Counted from the first letter of the stretch, positions 7,840 to 16,923 are shown. The stretch is 64,000 nucleotides of DNA from an uncultured Chitinophagaceae bacterium (GCA_903904335.1 CAIVCF010000151.1:1-64000); one strand, 5' to 3'. Notes: generated by a model not told the origin, from the sequence alone. Numbers and translations: made by a program.

Positions 7840-9168
7840 TTATTTTCTCATTCCCTTCATTCCCGGGAACCCGCCCATCGGCATTTTATTCATCATGCTC
7901 ATCATTTTTTTCATCTGCTCAAATTGTTTCATAAAAGCATTCACTTCATTCATGTCTTTGCCGCTTCCTTTTGCAATACGTAGTTTTCTTTTTGCATCCA
8001 ACAAATCGGGATTACTTCTTTCCTGTGGTGTCATACTTTGAATGATTGCTTCCACACCCTTAAACGCATCGTCTTTTATATCAATATCTTTTACGGCTTT
8101 GCCCACACCCGGGATCATCCCCATCAGATCTTTCAAGTTGCCCATCTTTTTTATCTGCTGTAACTGTTCTAAAAAATCCTGAAAATCAAATTGATTTTTT
8201 TTGATCTTCTTTTCTAATTTCTTTGCCTGTTCTTCATCAAACTGATCCTGCGCTTTTTCAACCAATGAAGCAATATCACCCATTCCCAAAATACGCTGTG
8301 CCATACGATCGGGATAGAACACATCCAATGTGTCCATCTTCTCGCCGCTGCTCATGAACTTGATGGGTTTGTTAACGGTGTATTTAATGGAAAGCGCAGC
8401 ACCACCTCTTGTATCACCATCTAATTTGGTCAGCACAACGCCTGTAAAATCTAATTTATCATTAAATGCTTTCGCTGTGTTTACGGCATCCTGCCCTGTC
8501 ATTGCATCCACCACAAATAAGATCTCCGCAGGATTCACAGCTGATTTAATGTTAGCCACTTCCGTCATCATCACTTCATCGATCGCTAAACGACCGGCAG
8601 TATCAATAATGACAACATTTTTATTTTTTGATTTTGCCTCTTTTATCGCGTTCTGAACAATTTCAACTGCGTTTTTATTTTCTCTTTCTGCATAAATATC
8701 AACACCTATTTGTTCTGACAAAACAGTTAACTGATCTATTGCTGCGGGACGATAAATATCAGCAGCAACCACCAATGGAGATTTCCCTTTTTTTGTTTTT
8801 AAATAATTAGCAAGCTTTCCGGTGAAAGTTGTTTTACCACTACCTTGCAGGCCTGCGATCAATATTACAGCCGGGTTTCCTGTGATATTAAATTCGGACG
8901 CAGTGCCACCCATTAATTCCGTTAATTCATCCTGAACGATTTTCACCATCAATTGTCCGGGACTGATGGCATTCAATACTTTTTCACCAACGGCTTTGTC
9001 TTTTACTTTATCGGTAAACTCTTTGGCAATTTTAAAGTTCACATCGGCATCGATCAATGCACGGCGAATATCTTTTACCGTATTCGCAATATTGAGATCA
9101 TTAATGCGTGCCTCGCCTTTAAGATTCTTAAACGCTGATTCTAATTTTTCACTGAGTGAATTAAACAT
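7840..9168 (-). CDS. ffh: Signal recognition particle protein Ffh (SRP54)
   Basis: The GTPase subunit of the signal recognition particle, which targets nascent membrane proteins to FtsY and the Sec translocon. It has the N domain, then a G domain with LQGSGKTTFTGKL near residue 108, DTAGRLAID near 190 and TKLDGDTRGG near 248. The methionine-rich M domain ends MNKMPMGGFPGMKGMRK. Length (442) is normal. It is bordered by the rpoD terminator upstream and by the repeat-bearing gap before rpsP downstream; no terminator is obvious at its own 3' end. Confidence 0.98.
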   Translation of the reverse strand: MFNSLSEKLESAFKNLKGEARINDLNIANTVKDIRRALIDADVNFKIAKEFTDKVKDKAVGEKVLNAISPGQLMVKIVQDELTELMGGTASEFNITGNPAVILIAGLQGSGKTTFTGKLANYLKTKKGKSPLVVAADIYRPAAIDQLTVLSEQIGVDIYAERENKNAVEIVQNAIKEAKSKNKNVVIIDTAGRLAIDEVMMTEVANIKSAVNPAEILFVVDAMTGQDAVNTAKAFNDKLDFTGVVLTKLDGDTRGGAALSIKYTVNKPIKFMSSGEKMDTLDVFYPDRMAQRILGMGDIASLVEKAQDQFDEEQAKKLEKKIKKNQFDFQDFLEQLQQIKKMGNLKDLMGMIPGVGKAVKDIDIKDDAFKGVEAIIQSMTPQERSNPDLLDAKRKLRIAKGSGKDMNEVNAFMKQFEQMKKMMSMMNKMPMGGFPGMKGMRK

Positions 9169-9194
9169 AAAACTCGATTTTCAATCTTTCACAA

Positions 9195-9222
9195 ATAAAA
9201 AAGTGAACCAACCAGTTCACTT
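9195..9222 (-). terminator. Intrinsic terminator of rpoD
   Basis: On the minus strand AAGTGAAC and GTTCACTT (9222-9201) form a perfect 8-bp stem with a six-base loop, followed by TTTTTTATTTG. It lies between the rpoD stop codon and the ffh start. Confidence 0.8.
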
Positions 9223-9256
9223 AATATGAGGTGCAAATATAATCGCTGATTTTGTT

Positions 9257-10123
9257 TTAGCCGAGATAAACCTTTAAATGCTTGCATCTGCTGGTCGTTC
9301 GCAGTTTATTGATGGCTTTATCTTTTATTTGGCGAACTCTTTCACGGGTTAAATTAAACCTGGCACCGATGTCTTCCAAACTTAATGCATTATCAATTCC
9401 AATTCCAAAGAAATAGCAAAGCACTGCTTTTTGTCTTTCGGTCAATGACAACATGCTGCGCTCGATTTCGGTCCGTAAAGATTCATGGTATTCTAATTTT
9501 TCATCGGTCTTTTCGGCGTTAGGATTGATCATCACGTCCATTAAAGTACTATCCTCTCCTTCGGACATAGGAGAATCCATACTGATATGACGAATGCCGA
9601 CATTGATGGTGGCAGTAATTTCTTCCAGATCCATATCCAACAAAACTGCTAATTCTTCCGGTGTCGGTTCTCTTTCAAATTCCTGTTCGAGTTGTTGATA
9701 TGCTTTACTGATGCGGTTGGTCAATCCTACTTTATTCAAAGGCAAACGCACAATACGGCTTTGTTCGGCCAGTGCCTGTAAAATACTCTGGCGAATCCAC
9801 CATACGGCATAAGAAATAAATTTAAATCCTCTTGTTTCGTCAAAACGCAATGCAGCTTTGATCAAACCGAGGTTTCCTTCGTTGATCAGATCGGGTAATG
9901 TTAATCCCTGATTCTGGTATTGCTTAGCAACAGATACTACAAAACGAAGGTTTGCTTTTACCAAACGATCTAATGCACGCTGATCACCATTCTTGATACG
10001 TAAAGCAAGTATCACTTCTTCTTCGGCAGTAATGAGATCTACTTTCCCGATTTCCTGTAAATACTTTTCTAGGCTTTGGCTCTCACGATTAGTGATAGAT
10101 TTTGAAATCTTGAGTTGACGCAT
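9257..10123 (-). CDS. rpoD: Primary RNA polymerase sigma factor (RpoD/SigA)
   Basis: The housekeeping sigma factor, 288 residues, without the long region 1.1 of proteobacterial RpoD, as is normal in Bacteroidetes. Region 1.2 ([14 protein letters not shown]) is followed by regions 2.1-2.4 ([43 protein letters not shown]), region 3, and region 4.2 ([24 protein letters not shown]). The start is placed at the second ATG, giving the conserved [11 protein letters not shown]. The first ATG is two codons upstream. Its promoter specificity (TAnnTTTG at -7) fits the boxes seen in this window. It ends at a strong terminator. Confidence 0.97.
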   Translation of the reverse strand: MRQLKISKSITNRESQSLEKYLQEIGKVDLITAEEEVILALRIKNGDQRALDRLVKANLRFVVSVAKQYQNQGLTLPDLINEGNLGLIKAALRFDETRGFKFISYAVWWIRQSILQALAEQSRIVRLPLNKVGLTNRISKAYQQLEQEFEREPTPEELAVLLDMDLEEITATINVGIRHISMDSPMSEGEDSTLMDVMINPNAEKTDEKLEYHESLRTEIERSMLSLTERQKAVLCYFFGIGIDNALSLEDIGARFNLTRERVRQIKDKAINKLRTTSRCKHLKVYLG

Positions 10124-10376
10124 ACTCATATGCAGTTTTAGGTTTTGTTAGGTTTGAGTGTTTTTTCAACGAAAAAATCAATCTCCTCGGCGTCATATTG
10201 TTTTAGCAATTTAATAAAGTTAAATTATACATTCCAAAAAAATCTTGCTGAATCATTGAATACAGGCACTTTAGGTCATTTTTATTTCTTAAAAAGACAT
10301 GATTTTAGTCAGGATATTGTCCCCATCTGAAAAAAAACATTGGGATGCTCTGGATTATTTAATATTATTGCAGCCC

Positions 10377-10384
10377 TACGTTTG
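10377..10384 (+). promoter_or_regulatory. -7 promoter box of the START-like gene
   Basis: TACGTTTG is an exact TAnnTTTG match, 23 bases upstream of the ATG at 10408. No TTG at the usual -33 spacing was found. The rest of the gap from rpoD (10130-10376) shows no other feature I can support. Confidence 0.45.
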
Positions 10385-10407
10385 TAGTTTAGACCAATTA
10401 GACAGTA

Positions 10408-10794
10408 ATGAGTAAGAAGCAATTATTTACTTTGGAGTTTCCGGTGCGTTGCTCACCGAGCATCTTGTATGAGTTCTTAAGCACCCCTGCGGGATTGCAG
10501 GAATGGTTTGCCGATAAGGTAGATGAATGGGAAGGTGTTTACAGTTTTACCTGGAATGGCGGCACACCCGATAAAGCAGAAATTAAAGAAAAGGAAGAAG
10601 ATAAGTTTATCCGTTTCAGATGGCTGCATACTGAGAAGAACGAATATTTTGAATTCAGGATCGAGAAAACGGAGATATCCAATCAAACGATTTTAGTGAT
10701 CAAAGATTTTGCTGAAAAGAATGAGATTAAAGATCAGAGCCAGTTATGGGGTTATCAGATCAAAGAATTATTTCATCGGTTGGGAAGCAGTTAA
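10408..10794 (+). CDS. START-like domain protein
   Basis: A 128-residue cytoplasmic protein of the SRPBCC/START-like helix-grip fold. It begins FPVRCSPSILYEFLSTPAGLQEWFADKV, the usual first strand, helix and ligand-pocket entry, and ends with a long C-terminal helix (QLWGYQIKELFHRLG). Related proteins are single-copy and widespread in Bacteroidetes but have no agreed role; they may bind a hydrophobic ligand. Its stop overlaps the stop of the convergent gene 10791-11366 by 4 bp. Confidence 0.75.
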   Translation: MSKKQLFTLEFPVRCSPSILYEFLSTPAGLQEWFADKVDEWEGVYSFTWNGGTPDKAEIKEKEEDKFIRFRWLHTEKNEYFEFRIEKTEISNQTILVIKDFAEKNEIKDQSQLWGYQIKELFHRLGSS

Positions 10795-11366
10795 TCTTTA
10801 TTGAAGCCATTCAATATTGTTACAAAAGCTTTTTTTAAAAATGTTTCAACGTCATCCCACTGATTCAGCGGGATTTTTTTTGCGAGTTTGATGAATATTA
10901 ATTTTCTTATCTCTTCATCAGAAAACTCATTCAGTAGTTTAAAATTGTTTTCTCTGAAATGATGTTGCCACTCTACTTCATTACAACACAAGTACCAATC
11001 AGAATTTTCTGATTTGAAATTGTTGATTTGAAATTGCTGTTGAAATTTTCCTTTCACATGAAGCGTGATACTGAAAAAATTGCCCCACCAGAAATAAGTA
11101 CGAATGGCAAAAACATCATTTGCAGTAAAATATCTCGGATAATCGAGCATCACCCAGGGCAAGCCTTCATAATTTTCTCCTTTTGAAATCTTTGGAGAAA
11201 TGTTCTTTATTTCCTCAGTTAAAAATTGATCTGCTGTACTTACATTATATTCACTCAACGAACCGAATAAATCATATACTTTGGCAATAATATTGTTCTT
11301 TGTTAAAATAAGATCGGCATTGCATACGATATCCAATTCTCTTGGTGAAAGTTTTACATTTGCCAT
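10791..11366 (-). CDS. Conserved hypothetical protein
   Basis: I do not recognise a named family. It is 191 residues, with no signal peptide or membrane segment. It begins with a short helical segment (ELDIVCNADLILTKNNIIAKV) and has an aromatic-rich middle (YFWWGNFFSITLHVKG). It overlaps the convergent START-like gene by four bases, and its start is 24 bp from the start of the divergent LptF/LptG gene. The N-terminal ALILTKNNII-type wording is typical of cytosolic helper proteins found beside envelope genes in Bacteroidetes, but no function can be assigned. Confidence 0.6.
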   Translation of the reverse strand: MANVKLSPRELDIVCNADLILTKNNIIAKVYDLFGSLSEYNVSTADQFLTEEIKNISPKISKGENYEGLPWVMLDYPRYFTANDVFAIRTYFWWGNFFSITLHVKGKFQQQFQINNFKSENSDWYLCCNEVEWQHHFRENNFKLLNEFSDEEIRKLIFIKLAKKIPLNQWDDVETFLKKAFVTILNGFNKD

Positions 11367-11390
11367 TCAACAATAGTAAGAAAGCCTGCG

Positions 11391-12836
11391 GTGATAAAAA
11401 AATTAGACATACTCATTATTCGCGCATTCATCGGTCCATTTCTGGCTACCTTCTTAATTTCATTGTTCGTGTTAGTGATGCAGTTCTTTTGGCTGTATAT
11501 TGATGATCTTGTTGGCAAAGGCCTTGATTTCGGGACTTTGGCTTATTTGACAGGCATGGTTGCCATTACATGGGTGCCGTTGGCATTACCCTTGGCATTA
11601 TTGCTTTCTTCCATCATGACCTTTGGTAATTTGGGCGAATCATTCGAGATCGTAGCCATCAAAGCAGCAGGTATCCCGCTTCTGCGTTTTATGCGCCCTT
11701 TGTTGATCGTTACACTTTTTATCAGTGGTATCGCATTTCTTTTTGCCAATAATATTATTCCCGTTGCTCAATTAAAACTGGCGGCAGTTAAATATGATAT
11801 CATTGTTTCCAAACCTGCATTCGATATTAAAGAAGGTATTTTTTATAATAAGATAGAAGGATACATCATCAAGTTCGGCAAGAAAGATAAGGATGACAGT
11901 ACCATTCATAATGTGGTGATCTATAAAAAAACCTATAACCTCCAGGACAATCTTTTGATAGCAGAAAGTGGTATCATGCGTGTAACGTCTGATAAGAAAT
12001 TTTTAGAGTTTACATTGAAGAACGGATTCAATTACGAAGAGAAAGGTCCGAGAATGTCTGTAAACACCGACTTTCAGAAAACAGGTTTTAAAGAATATAA
12101 AAAAATATTTGACCTGAACAGTTTTAAGTTGAATAGATCGGAAGACAGTTCTTTTAAATATGATCCAAAAATGTTAAGTGTGCGTCAGCTCAACACAACG
12201 ATTGATTCACTTGAAACCATGGGCATATATTACAAGAAAAGAGCTGATATTGAAGTAAACCCTTATCTGCCATTTGCGAAATATGCAGATTCTATATGGC
12301 CGAAATCTGATAACGCTTCTTTTAAAAAAATAAAAAAGTTCACAGCAATGATACCCGATTCTCTTCGTGGTGCCGTGAGTGATAAAAGCATCAATCAGGT
12401 CAATATCTCGAAAAGTAATATTGCCATCCTTGAACAGGACTATTTACAAAAAGTGCAATCATTGCGTAACCATGAGATCGAATGGCATCGCAAGTTTACA
12501 TTAAGTGTGGCCTGTCTTGTTTTGTTTTTAATAGGGGCACCATTAGGTGCCATTATCCGAAAAGGCGGTTTGGGAATGCCTTTGGTTTTTGCCATTATTT
12601 TCTTTGTTGTTTTTCATTTGCTGAACACATTCGGAGAAAAATTTGCAAAAGCATTTGAATTAACTGCCCTTCAGGGTATGTGGTTGTCGACGCTTGTACT
12701 GATTCCCATCGGCGCATTTCTCACCTATAAAGCCATGAAAGATTCACAATTATTTAATCAGGAATACTATTACAGAACCTTTAAAAGATTCCGACTCTTT
12801 TTGGCTAACTTTAGTTTTTCCAAACGTTCATCCTAA
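11391..12836 (+). CDS. LptF/LptG-family lipopolysaccharide export permease
   Basis: An inner-membrane subunit of the Lpt machine that extracts lipopolysaccharide from the membrane for transport to the outer membrane. Three transmembrane helices occur in the first 120 residues (RAFIGPFLATFLISLFVLVMQFFWLYIDDLVGKG is the family N-terminus), a periplasmic beta-jellyroll occupies the middle, and three more helices follow after residue 370. At 481 residues it is longer than the roughly 360 of E. coli, because of an enlarged periplasmic section typical of Bacteroidetes. The start is GTG. The SOD gene follows after 11 bp, probably in the same transcript. Confidence 0.88.
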   Translation: MIKKLDILIIRAFIGPFLATFLISLFVLVMQFFWLYIDDLVGKGLDFGTLAYLTGMVAITWVPLALPLALLLSSIMTFGNLGESFEIVAIKAAGIPLLRFMRPLLIVTLFISGIAFLFANNIIPVAQLKLAAVKYDIIVSKPAFDIKEGIFYNKIEGYIIKFGKKDKDDSTIHNVVIYKKTYNLQDNLLIAESGIMRVTSDKKFLEFTLKNGFNYEEKGPRMSVNTDFQKTGFKEYKKIFDLNSFKLNRSEDSSFKYDPKMLSVRQLNTTIDSLETMGIYYKKRADIEVNPYLPFAKYADSIWPKSDNASFKKIKKFTAMIPDSLRGAVSDKSINQVNISKSNIAILEQDYLQKVQSLRNHEIEWHRKFTLSVACLVLFLIGAPLGAIIRKGGLGMPLVFAIIFFVVFHLLNTFGEKFAKAFELTALQGMWLSTLVLIPIGAFLTYKAMKDSQLFNQEYYYRTFKRFRLFLANFSFSKRSS

Positions 12837-12847
12837 AATTTTACATC

Positions 12848-13591
12848 ATGAAAAATAAAAATACAAGCCGCAGGGATTTTATAAAGACCAGCGGCAAAGC
12901 CGGCATTTCCATTGGTTTAGCTGCAACAGTTTTACCATCACTCGCCAATCATTTTACTGCTGCCACTGCATCAGGAATTCCATACACGCAGCAACCATTG
13001 TTATATGCTTATAAAGATCTGGAAGCGGCAATTGATGCTATGACGATGGAGATTCATTACAGCAAACATGCTGCAGCTTATGCAAAAAATTTAAATGAAG
13101 CTGTTGTTGCAGAAAAAATAGACACAAAAGCAATTTCGCTGGAAGACTTGATGGCAAAGGTTTCTAAATACTCTCCTAAAGTGAGGAACAATGGTGGCGG
13201 GCATTATAATCATGAATTATTCTGGCAAAGTATGAGCCCGAAATCTTCTGCTAAACCTGATGGAAAATTATTATCATCCATTGAGAAAGACTTTGGTTCT
13301 TTCGATGCATTTAAAACACAATTTACTGATGCAGGAAAAAATAGATTCGGAAGCGGATGGGCATGGTTAGTGATCAACAATGATAAAAAATTGATTATCG
13401 GTTCTACTCCTAATCAGGATAATCCATTGATGGATGTAAGTGACCTGAAAGGAACACCATTATTAGGATTGGATGTTTGGGAACATGCTTATTATTTACG
13501 TTACCAAAATAAACGGTCCGATTATATCAATGCCTGGTGGAATGTAGTGAACTGGGAAGTGGTTCAAAAAAGATTTGATGCAGCCAGTTAG
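12848..13591 (+). CDS. Exported Fe/Mn superoxide dismutase with Tat signal
   Basis: It converts superoxide to oxygen and peroxide. The first 35 residues form a twin-arginine signal (SRRDFIKTSGKAG followed by a hydrophobic stretch), so the enzyme is predicted to be folded and metallated before export. The SOD domain is complete: first ligand His in IHYSKHAAAY, second in GGHYNHELFW, and Asp and His ligands in LGLDVWEHAYY. FGSGWAWLV is also present. Fe versus Mn cannot be told. It lies 11 bp after the Lpt permease gene, so envelope stress may control both. Confidence 0.92.
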   Translation: MKNKNTSRRDFIKTSGKAGISIGLAATVLPSLANHFTAATASGIPYTQQPLLYAYKDLEAAIDAMTMEIHYSKHAAAYAKNLNEAVVAEKIDTKAISLEDLMAKVSKYSPKVRNNGGGHYNHELFWQSMSPKSSAKPDGKLLSSIEKDFGSFDAFKTQFTDAGKNRFGSGWAWLVINNDKKLIIGSTPNQDNPLMDVSDLKGTPLLGLDVWEHAYYLRYQNKRSDYINAWWNVVNWEVVQKRFDAAS

Positions 13592-13709
13592 AGGTTTAAA
13601 AAGTTCAAGAAGTTGAAAAGGTTTAAGAAGTTTTGTAGTAGGGTTGGGTCAAGTTGCATAAAGAACAAAACGTACAAGTGTGCGACGCAACGATGATGAC
13701 ATGAAAAAC
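13592..13709 (+). repeat. 9-bp repeats followed by dispersed repeat core
   Basis: Just after the SOD stop, GTTTAAAAA, GTTCAAGAA, GTTGAAAAG and GTTTAAGAA follow each other with a 9-base period. After about 35 bases the dispersed core GTACAAGTGTGCGACGCAAC appears (13672-13691), with the tail GATGATGACATGAAAAAC. The tail resembles those at 44325-44340 and, inverted, at 51770. Confidence 0.65.
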
Positions 13710-13734
13710 TAAAGTTCGTTTCAAATAAATATTC

Positions 13735-13776
13735 ATAACAGCACAAAGCATCTTAGTTTTGTGCTGTTATTTTTTA
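13735..13776 (+). terminator. Intrinsic terminator overlapping the osmC promoter
   Basis: ATAACAGCACAAA (13735-13747) pairs perfectly with TTTGTGCTGTTAT (13758-13770), followed by five Ts. It ends the LptF/SOD transcript but lies only about 11 bases before the ATG of the OsmC gene. TAGTTTTG (13754-13761), an exact -7 match, sits in its loop and right arm, so promoter and terminator share bases. Confidence 0.75.
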
Positions 13777-13786
13777 AATAAAAAGT

Positions 13787-14197
13787 ATGAAAGCAACAGC
13801 AAAATGGGTGAGCGACCTTGCATTTGATGCAGTAAGCGATAATGATCACAGCATACGGTTGGATACAACCATTGCAAACGGAAGCATCAACAGCGGAATG
13901 AGTCCGAAACAATTATTATTAGCATCATTATGCGGTTGCAGCGGAATGGATGTGGTAGATATTTTAACGAAAATGCGCATTCCGTTTTCTACAATTGAAA
14001 TTGAAGCAGAAGCGGAGCAAACAGAAACACAACCTAAAGTCTTTAAAGACATTTCTATGATCTACAAAGCAGATGTGAAACCTGCAGATATCGATAAATT
14101 AAACCGCGCTGTTGAATTATCTCATGAAAAATACTGCGGTGTTTCTGCCATGCTGAAAAAGCATTGCGACATTACATACACCGTTGAGTTGATATAA
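13787..14197 (+). CDS. OsmC family peroxide-defence protein
   Basis: A 136-residue OsmC/Ohr-type protein that would reduce organic hydroperoxides in the cytoplasm. The first redox cysteine is in LLASLCGCSGMDVV (Cys49, with an extra Cys51) and the second in HEKYCGVSAM (about Cys116); both active cysteines are present. It belongs to the YhfA-like rather than the Ohr branch, judging by the LCGCSGMD motif. It lies after the superoxide dismutase gene but behind a terminator, with a likely own promoter inside that hairpin. Confidence 0.88.
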   Translation: MKATAKWVSDLAFDAVSDNDHSIRLDTTIANGSINSGMSPKQLLLASLCGCSGMDVVDILTKMRIPFSTIEIEAEAEQTETQPKVFKDISMIYKADVKPADIDKLNRAVELSHEKYCGVSAMLKKHCDITYTVELI

Positions 14198-14226
14198 GTT
14201 CTACATTTGATTCTCAAAATTTTTTC

Positions 14227-15225
14227 TTGCAAAAAGCACAACAAAATTTTCGGTTGCAGGCATGGATCACCACCTTAAGTGTGGTTCTATTTGTTGCGAA
14301 GATCATTGCATATTATCTCACTCATTCTTTATCCATTTTAACCGATGCATTGGAAAGTATCGTTAATGTATTAGCAGGATTTATTGGATTATTTTCTTTG
14401 TATGTTGCTGCAAAGCCAAGAGACGCCGATCATCCATACGGTCATGGTAAAGCCGAATTTGTTTCTGCCGCAGCCGAGGGCGCATTGATCGTAGCTGCCG
14501 GTTTTTTTGTGATCTATGAAACCGTTCAAAACATCATCACTAAAAATCCTATTGAAAAATTAGATACAGGACTGATCCTTGTTGCAATAACCGGCGCTGT
14601 AAATTATGTGGCAGGTTCGCTTTGCATTAAGCTGGGAAAGAAAAATAACTCTCTGGCATTGCAGGCAAGCGGTAAACATTTGCATATTGATACCTATTCA
14701 ACCATTGGTGTAATTGCAGGGTTGCTTGTGATATATTTTACGCATTTATATTGGTTAGATAAATTAATTGCAGGTTTATTAAGCATCATCATTATTTACA
14801 ATGGTTATAAGATCCTTAGGTCTTCTTTGGCTGGCATCATGGATGAGGCTGATATGGATCTCATTAAACAATTTGTTGCAGTGCTGAACATGAACCGCAG
14901 AGAAAATTGGATCGATATTCATAATCTCCGCGTAATAAAATATGGAAGCACTTTGCATATCGATTGTCACTTGACAGTACCGTGGTTCATGAATATTCAT
15001 GAAGCACATGATGAAGTAGAAGCATTGGGAAAGATCATCAGCAAAACATTCGGAGATGCTATTGAATTCTTTGTGCATACCGATGGCTGCCTGCCATTCA
15101 GTTGTACTATCTGTACAAAAACCGATTGTGAAAAAAGGCAGCATCCTTTCACGCATCAGGTAGACTGGTCCTTTAAAAATATAATCGCCAATAAAAAACA
15201 CAATTCTGAAACAGGGAATAATTAA
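14227..15225 (+). CDS. Cation diffusion facilitator family transporter
   Basis: A divalent metal/proton antiporter (Zn, Co, Fe, Mn or Cd). Several transmembrane helices begin at residue 12. The first metal-site motif is in LTDALESIVNVLAG and the partner motif is HPYGHGKAEFV; the third is in HIDTYSTIGVIAG. A cytosolic ferredoxin-like C-terminal domain holds more His residues (LHIDCHLTVPW), and a Cys/His tail (CLPFSCTICTKTDC) may bind metal. No ATG precedes the first helix in frame, so TTG at 14227 is the likely start. The preceding OsmC gene ends 29 bp upstream. The metal specificity is unknown. Confidence 0.88.
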   Translation: MQKAQQNFRLQAWITTLSVVLFVAKIIAYYLTHSLSILTDALESIVNVLAGFIGLFSLYVAAKPRDADHPYGHGKAEFVSAAAEGALIVAAGFFVIYETVQNIITKNPIEKLDTGLILVAITGAVNYVAGSLCIKLGKKNNSLALQASGKHLHIDTYSTIGVIAGLLVIYFTHLYWLDKLIAGLLSIIIIYNGYKILRSSLAGIMDEADMDLIKQFVAVLNMNRRENWIDIHNLRVIKYGSTLHIDCHLTVPWFMNIHEAHDEVEALGKIISKTFGDAIEFFVHTDGCLPFSCTICTKTDCEKRQHPFTHQVDWSFKNIIANKKHNSETGNN

Positions 15226-15285
15226 TGCTGAATAAAATAATTGACTGAAACAATTTTATCTTCGTTCATCAATAAAAATACCATC

Positions 15286-16656
15286 ATGCAAGTTTGGAAA
15301 GATTATCAGGAAAAAAATAAGGAAAGATTTTTAAATGAATTATTGGAATTACTCCGCATTCCGAGTGTGAGCGCCAGAAGCGAACACAAAGATGATATGA
15401 TTCGCTGCGCTGAATCAGTTAAACAACATTTTCTCGCTGCGGGTGCAGATAGTGTAACTGTTTATCCAACAGAAGGGCATCCTGTTGTGTTTGGCGAAAA
15501 AATAATTGATGCGAATAAGCCAACAGTTTTAGTATACGGACATTATGATGTGCAACCTGCCGATCCGCTGGAACTCTGGCACAGCGGACCTTTCGAGCCG
15601 GTGATCAAAGATGGAAAAATATATGCAAGAGGTTCGGCAGATGATAAAGGACAGTTCTTCATGCATGTAAAAGCATTGGAAACATTGGTAAAAACAAATA
15701 CACTTTCAACAAACATCAAATTCATTATTGAAGGAGAAGAAGAAATTGGAAGTCCTAATCTTGCAAAATTTGTTTCAGCCAATAAAGAATTATTAAAAGC
15801 TGATGTTATTTTGATCAGCGATACTTCCATGTTAAGCATGGAAAATCCTTCCATAGATGTTGGTGTTCGCGGATTAAGTTATATTGAAGTGGAAGTTACA
15901 GGAGCCAATCGCGATCTGCACAGTGGTGTTTACGGCGGTGCTGTTGCAAACCCGATCACTATTTTAGCACAGATGATCGCTTCTTGTCACGATGAAAATA
16001 ATCACATCACTATCCCCGGATTTTATGATGACGTTGTAAATGCAAGTGCAGAAGAAAGAGTAAAAATGGCAAAAGCGCCATTCAATGAAAATGAATACAA
16101 AAAAGATTTGGGTGTTGCAGAATTGTGGGGCGAAAAAGGTTTTACAACAAATGAAAGAACAGGCATTCGTCCAACGATCGAAGTTAACGGTATCTGGGGC
16201 GGTTATACAGGTGAAGGTGCTAAAACAGTTTTGCCCGGAAAAGCATTTGCAAAAATTTCAGCAAGATTGGTTCCCAATCAATCATCTTCTAACATCACAG
16301 AAAAATTATTGAATTATTTTACAAGCATTGCTCCAAAAGGTGTGACCGTAAAAGCTTCGGAACACCATGGCGGCGAGCCTTACATGACACCAATTGATTC
16401 GAACGAATATCGAGCAGCCGCAAAAGCAGTGGCAGCAACATTTGGCAAAGAACCTATTCCTGTTCGCGGTGGCGGAAGCATTCCTATCTGTGCTTTGTTT
16501 GAAAAAGAATTGGGAATAAAAATTGTTTTCATGGGCTTTGGTTTGGACAGCGATAACCTGCATTCACCCAATGAAAAATTCGATCTCGTTAATTTTTATA
16601 AAGGCATCGAAACCATTCCTTATTTCCATCAGTTCTATGCAGAAATGAAGAAATAA
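15286..16656 (+). CDS. M20 family dipeptidase
   Basis: A zinc dipeptidase of the ArgE/DapE/CPG2/carnosinase branch, 456 residues, cytoplasmic. The metal and catalytic motifs are VYGHYDVQPAD (His and Asp), ARGSADDKGQ (bridging Asp), EGEEEIGSPN (catalytic Glu and metal Glu) and a distal His in NLHSPNEKF. A dimerisation domain with SARLVPNQSS lies in the middle. The open frame extends upstream to a TTG, but ATG at 15286 (MQVWKDYQEK) is the family-like start. A strong terminator follows the gene. Confidence 0.92.
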   Translation: MQVWKDYQEKNKERFLNELLELLRIPSVSARSEHKDDMIRCAESVKQHFLAAGADSVTVYPTEGHPVVFGEKIIDANKPTVLVYGHYDVQPADPLELWHSGPFEPVIKDGKIYARGSADDKGQFFMHVKALETLVKTNTLSTNIKFIIEGEEEIGSPNLAKFVSANKELLKADVILISDTSMLSMENPSIDVGVRGLSYIEVEVTGANRDLHSGVYGGAVANPITILAQMIASCHDENNHITIPGFYDDVVNASAEERVKMAKAPFNENEYKKDLGVAELWGEKGFTTNERTGIRPTIEVNGIWGGYTGEGAKTVLPGKAFAKISARLVPNQSSSNITEKLLNYFTSIAPKGVTVKASEHHGGEPYMTPIDSNEYRAAAKAVAATFGKEPIPVRGGGSIPICALFEKELGIKIVFMGFGLDSDNLHSPNEKFDLVNFYKGIETIPYFHQFYAEMKK

Positions 16657-16681
16657 AAAACTACTATTTAAAAACTAAAAG

Positions 16682-16712
16682 CCGGCAATTAAAATAATTG
16701 TCGGTTTTTTTT
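16682..16712 (+). terminator. Intrinsic terminator of the dipeptidase gene
   Basis: CCGGCAATTA (16682-16691) pairs with TAATTGTCGG (16695-16704, one G-T pair) around AAA, followed by eight Ts. Confidence 0.85.
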
Positions 16713-16734
16713 GTTACCAACTGCAAATCATTAA

Positions 16735-16871
16735 TCATCGTCTGTTGTGTCACTCACTTGTACGTCCTGTACTTCATTAAACATTTTTTTCTGAACCACA
16801 AAGTCACGAAGACACGAAGTTACACTAAGGGTTTTCTTTGTGGTTCTTAGTGCCTTTGTGTCTTCGTGGTT
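16735..16871 (-). repeat. Repeat core plus imperfect palindrome
   Basis: Minus-strand GTACAAGTGAGTGACACAAC (16763-16744) is the variant form of the dispersed core. Thirty bases to its right is a large imperfect inverted repeat, 16794-16871, with arms reading AACCAC...CGAAGACAC and GTGTCTTCGTGGTT. The layout matches the left half of the elements at 25949-26114 and 44155-44346, but no right-hand core copy is present. Confidence 0.6.
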
Positions 16872-16911
16872 TAAATATCGATTCGCATAAATCAGTGTTA
16901 TATCATTTCAT

Positions 16912-16919
16912 TACTTTTG
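16912..16919 (+). promoter_or_regulatory. -7 promoter box of the S4-domain gene
   Basis: TACTTTTG is an exact TAnnTTTG match ending only 4 bases before the ATG at 16924, so the transcript would be leaderless or nearly so. No TTG lies at the usual -33 position. Confidence 0.4.
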
Positions 16920-16923
16920 AAAC

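Noticed and set aside
7633-8041. Short open frames in the ffh-rpsP gap and over the ffh 3' end
   Set aside because: They cross a dispersed repeat or run antisense to the Met-rich end of Ffh. Composition and start context do not support a gene.
13592-13640. Possible CRISPR-like direct repeats
   Set aside because: The 9-bp units are contiguous with no spacers, so this is a simple tandem repeat.
16085-16312. 75-residue frame inside the M20 dipeptidase gene
   Set aside because: Same-strand shadow of the dipeptidase, in another frame.
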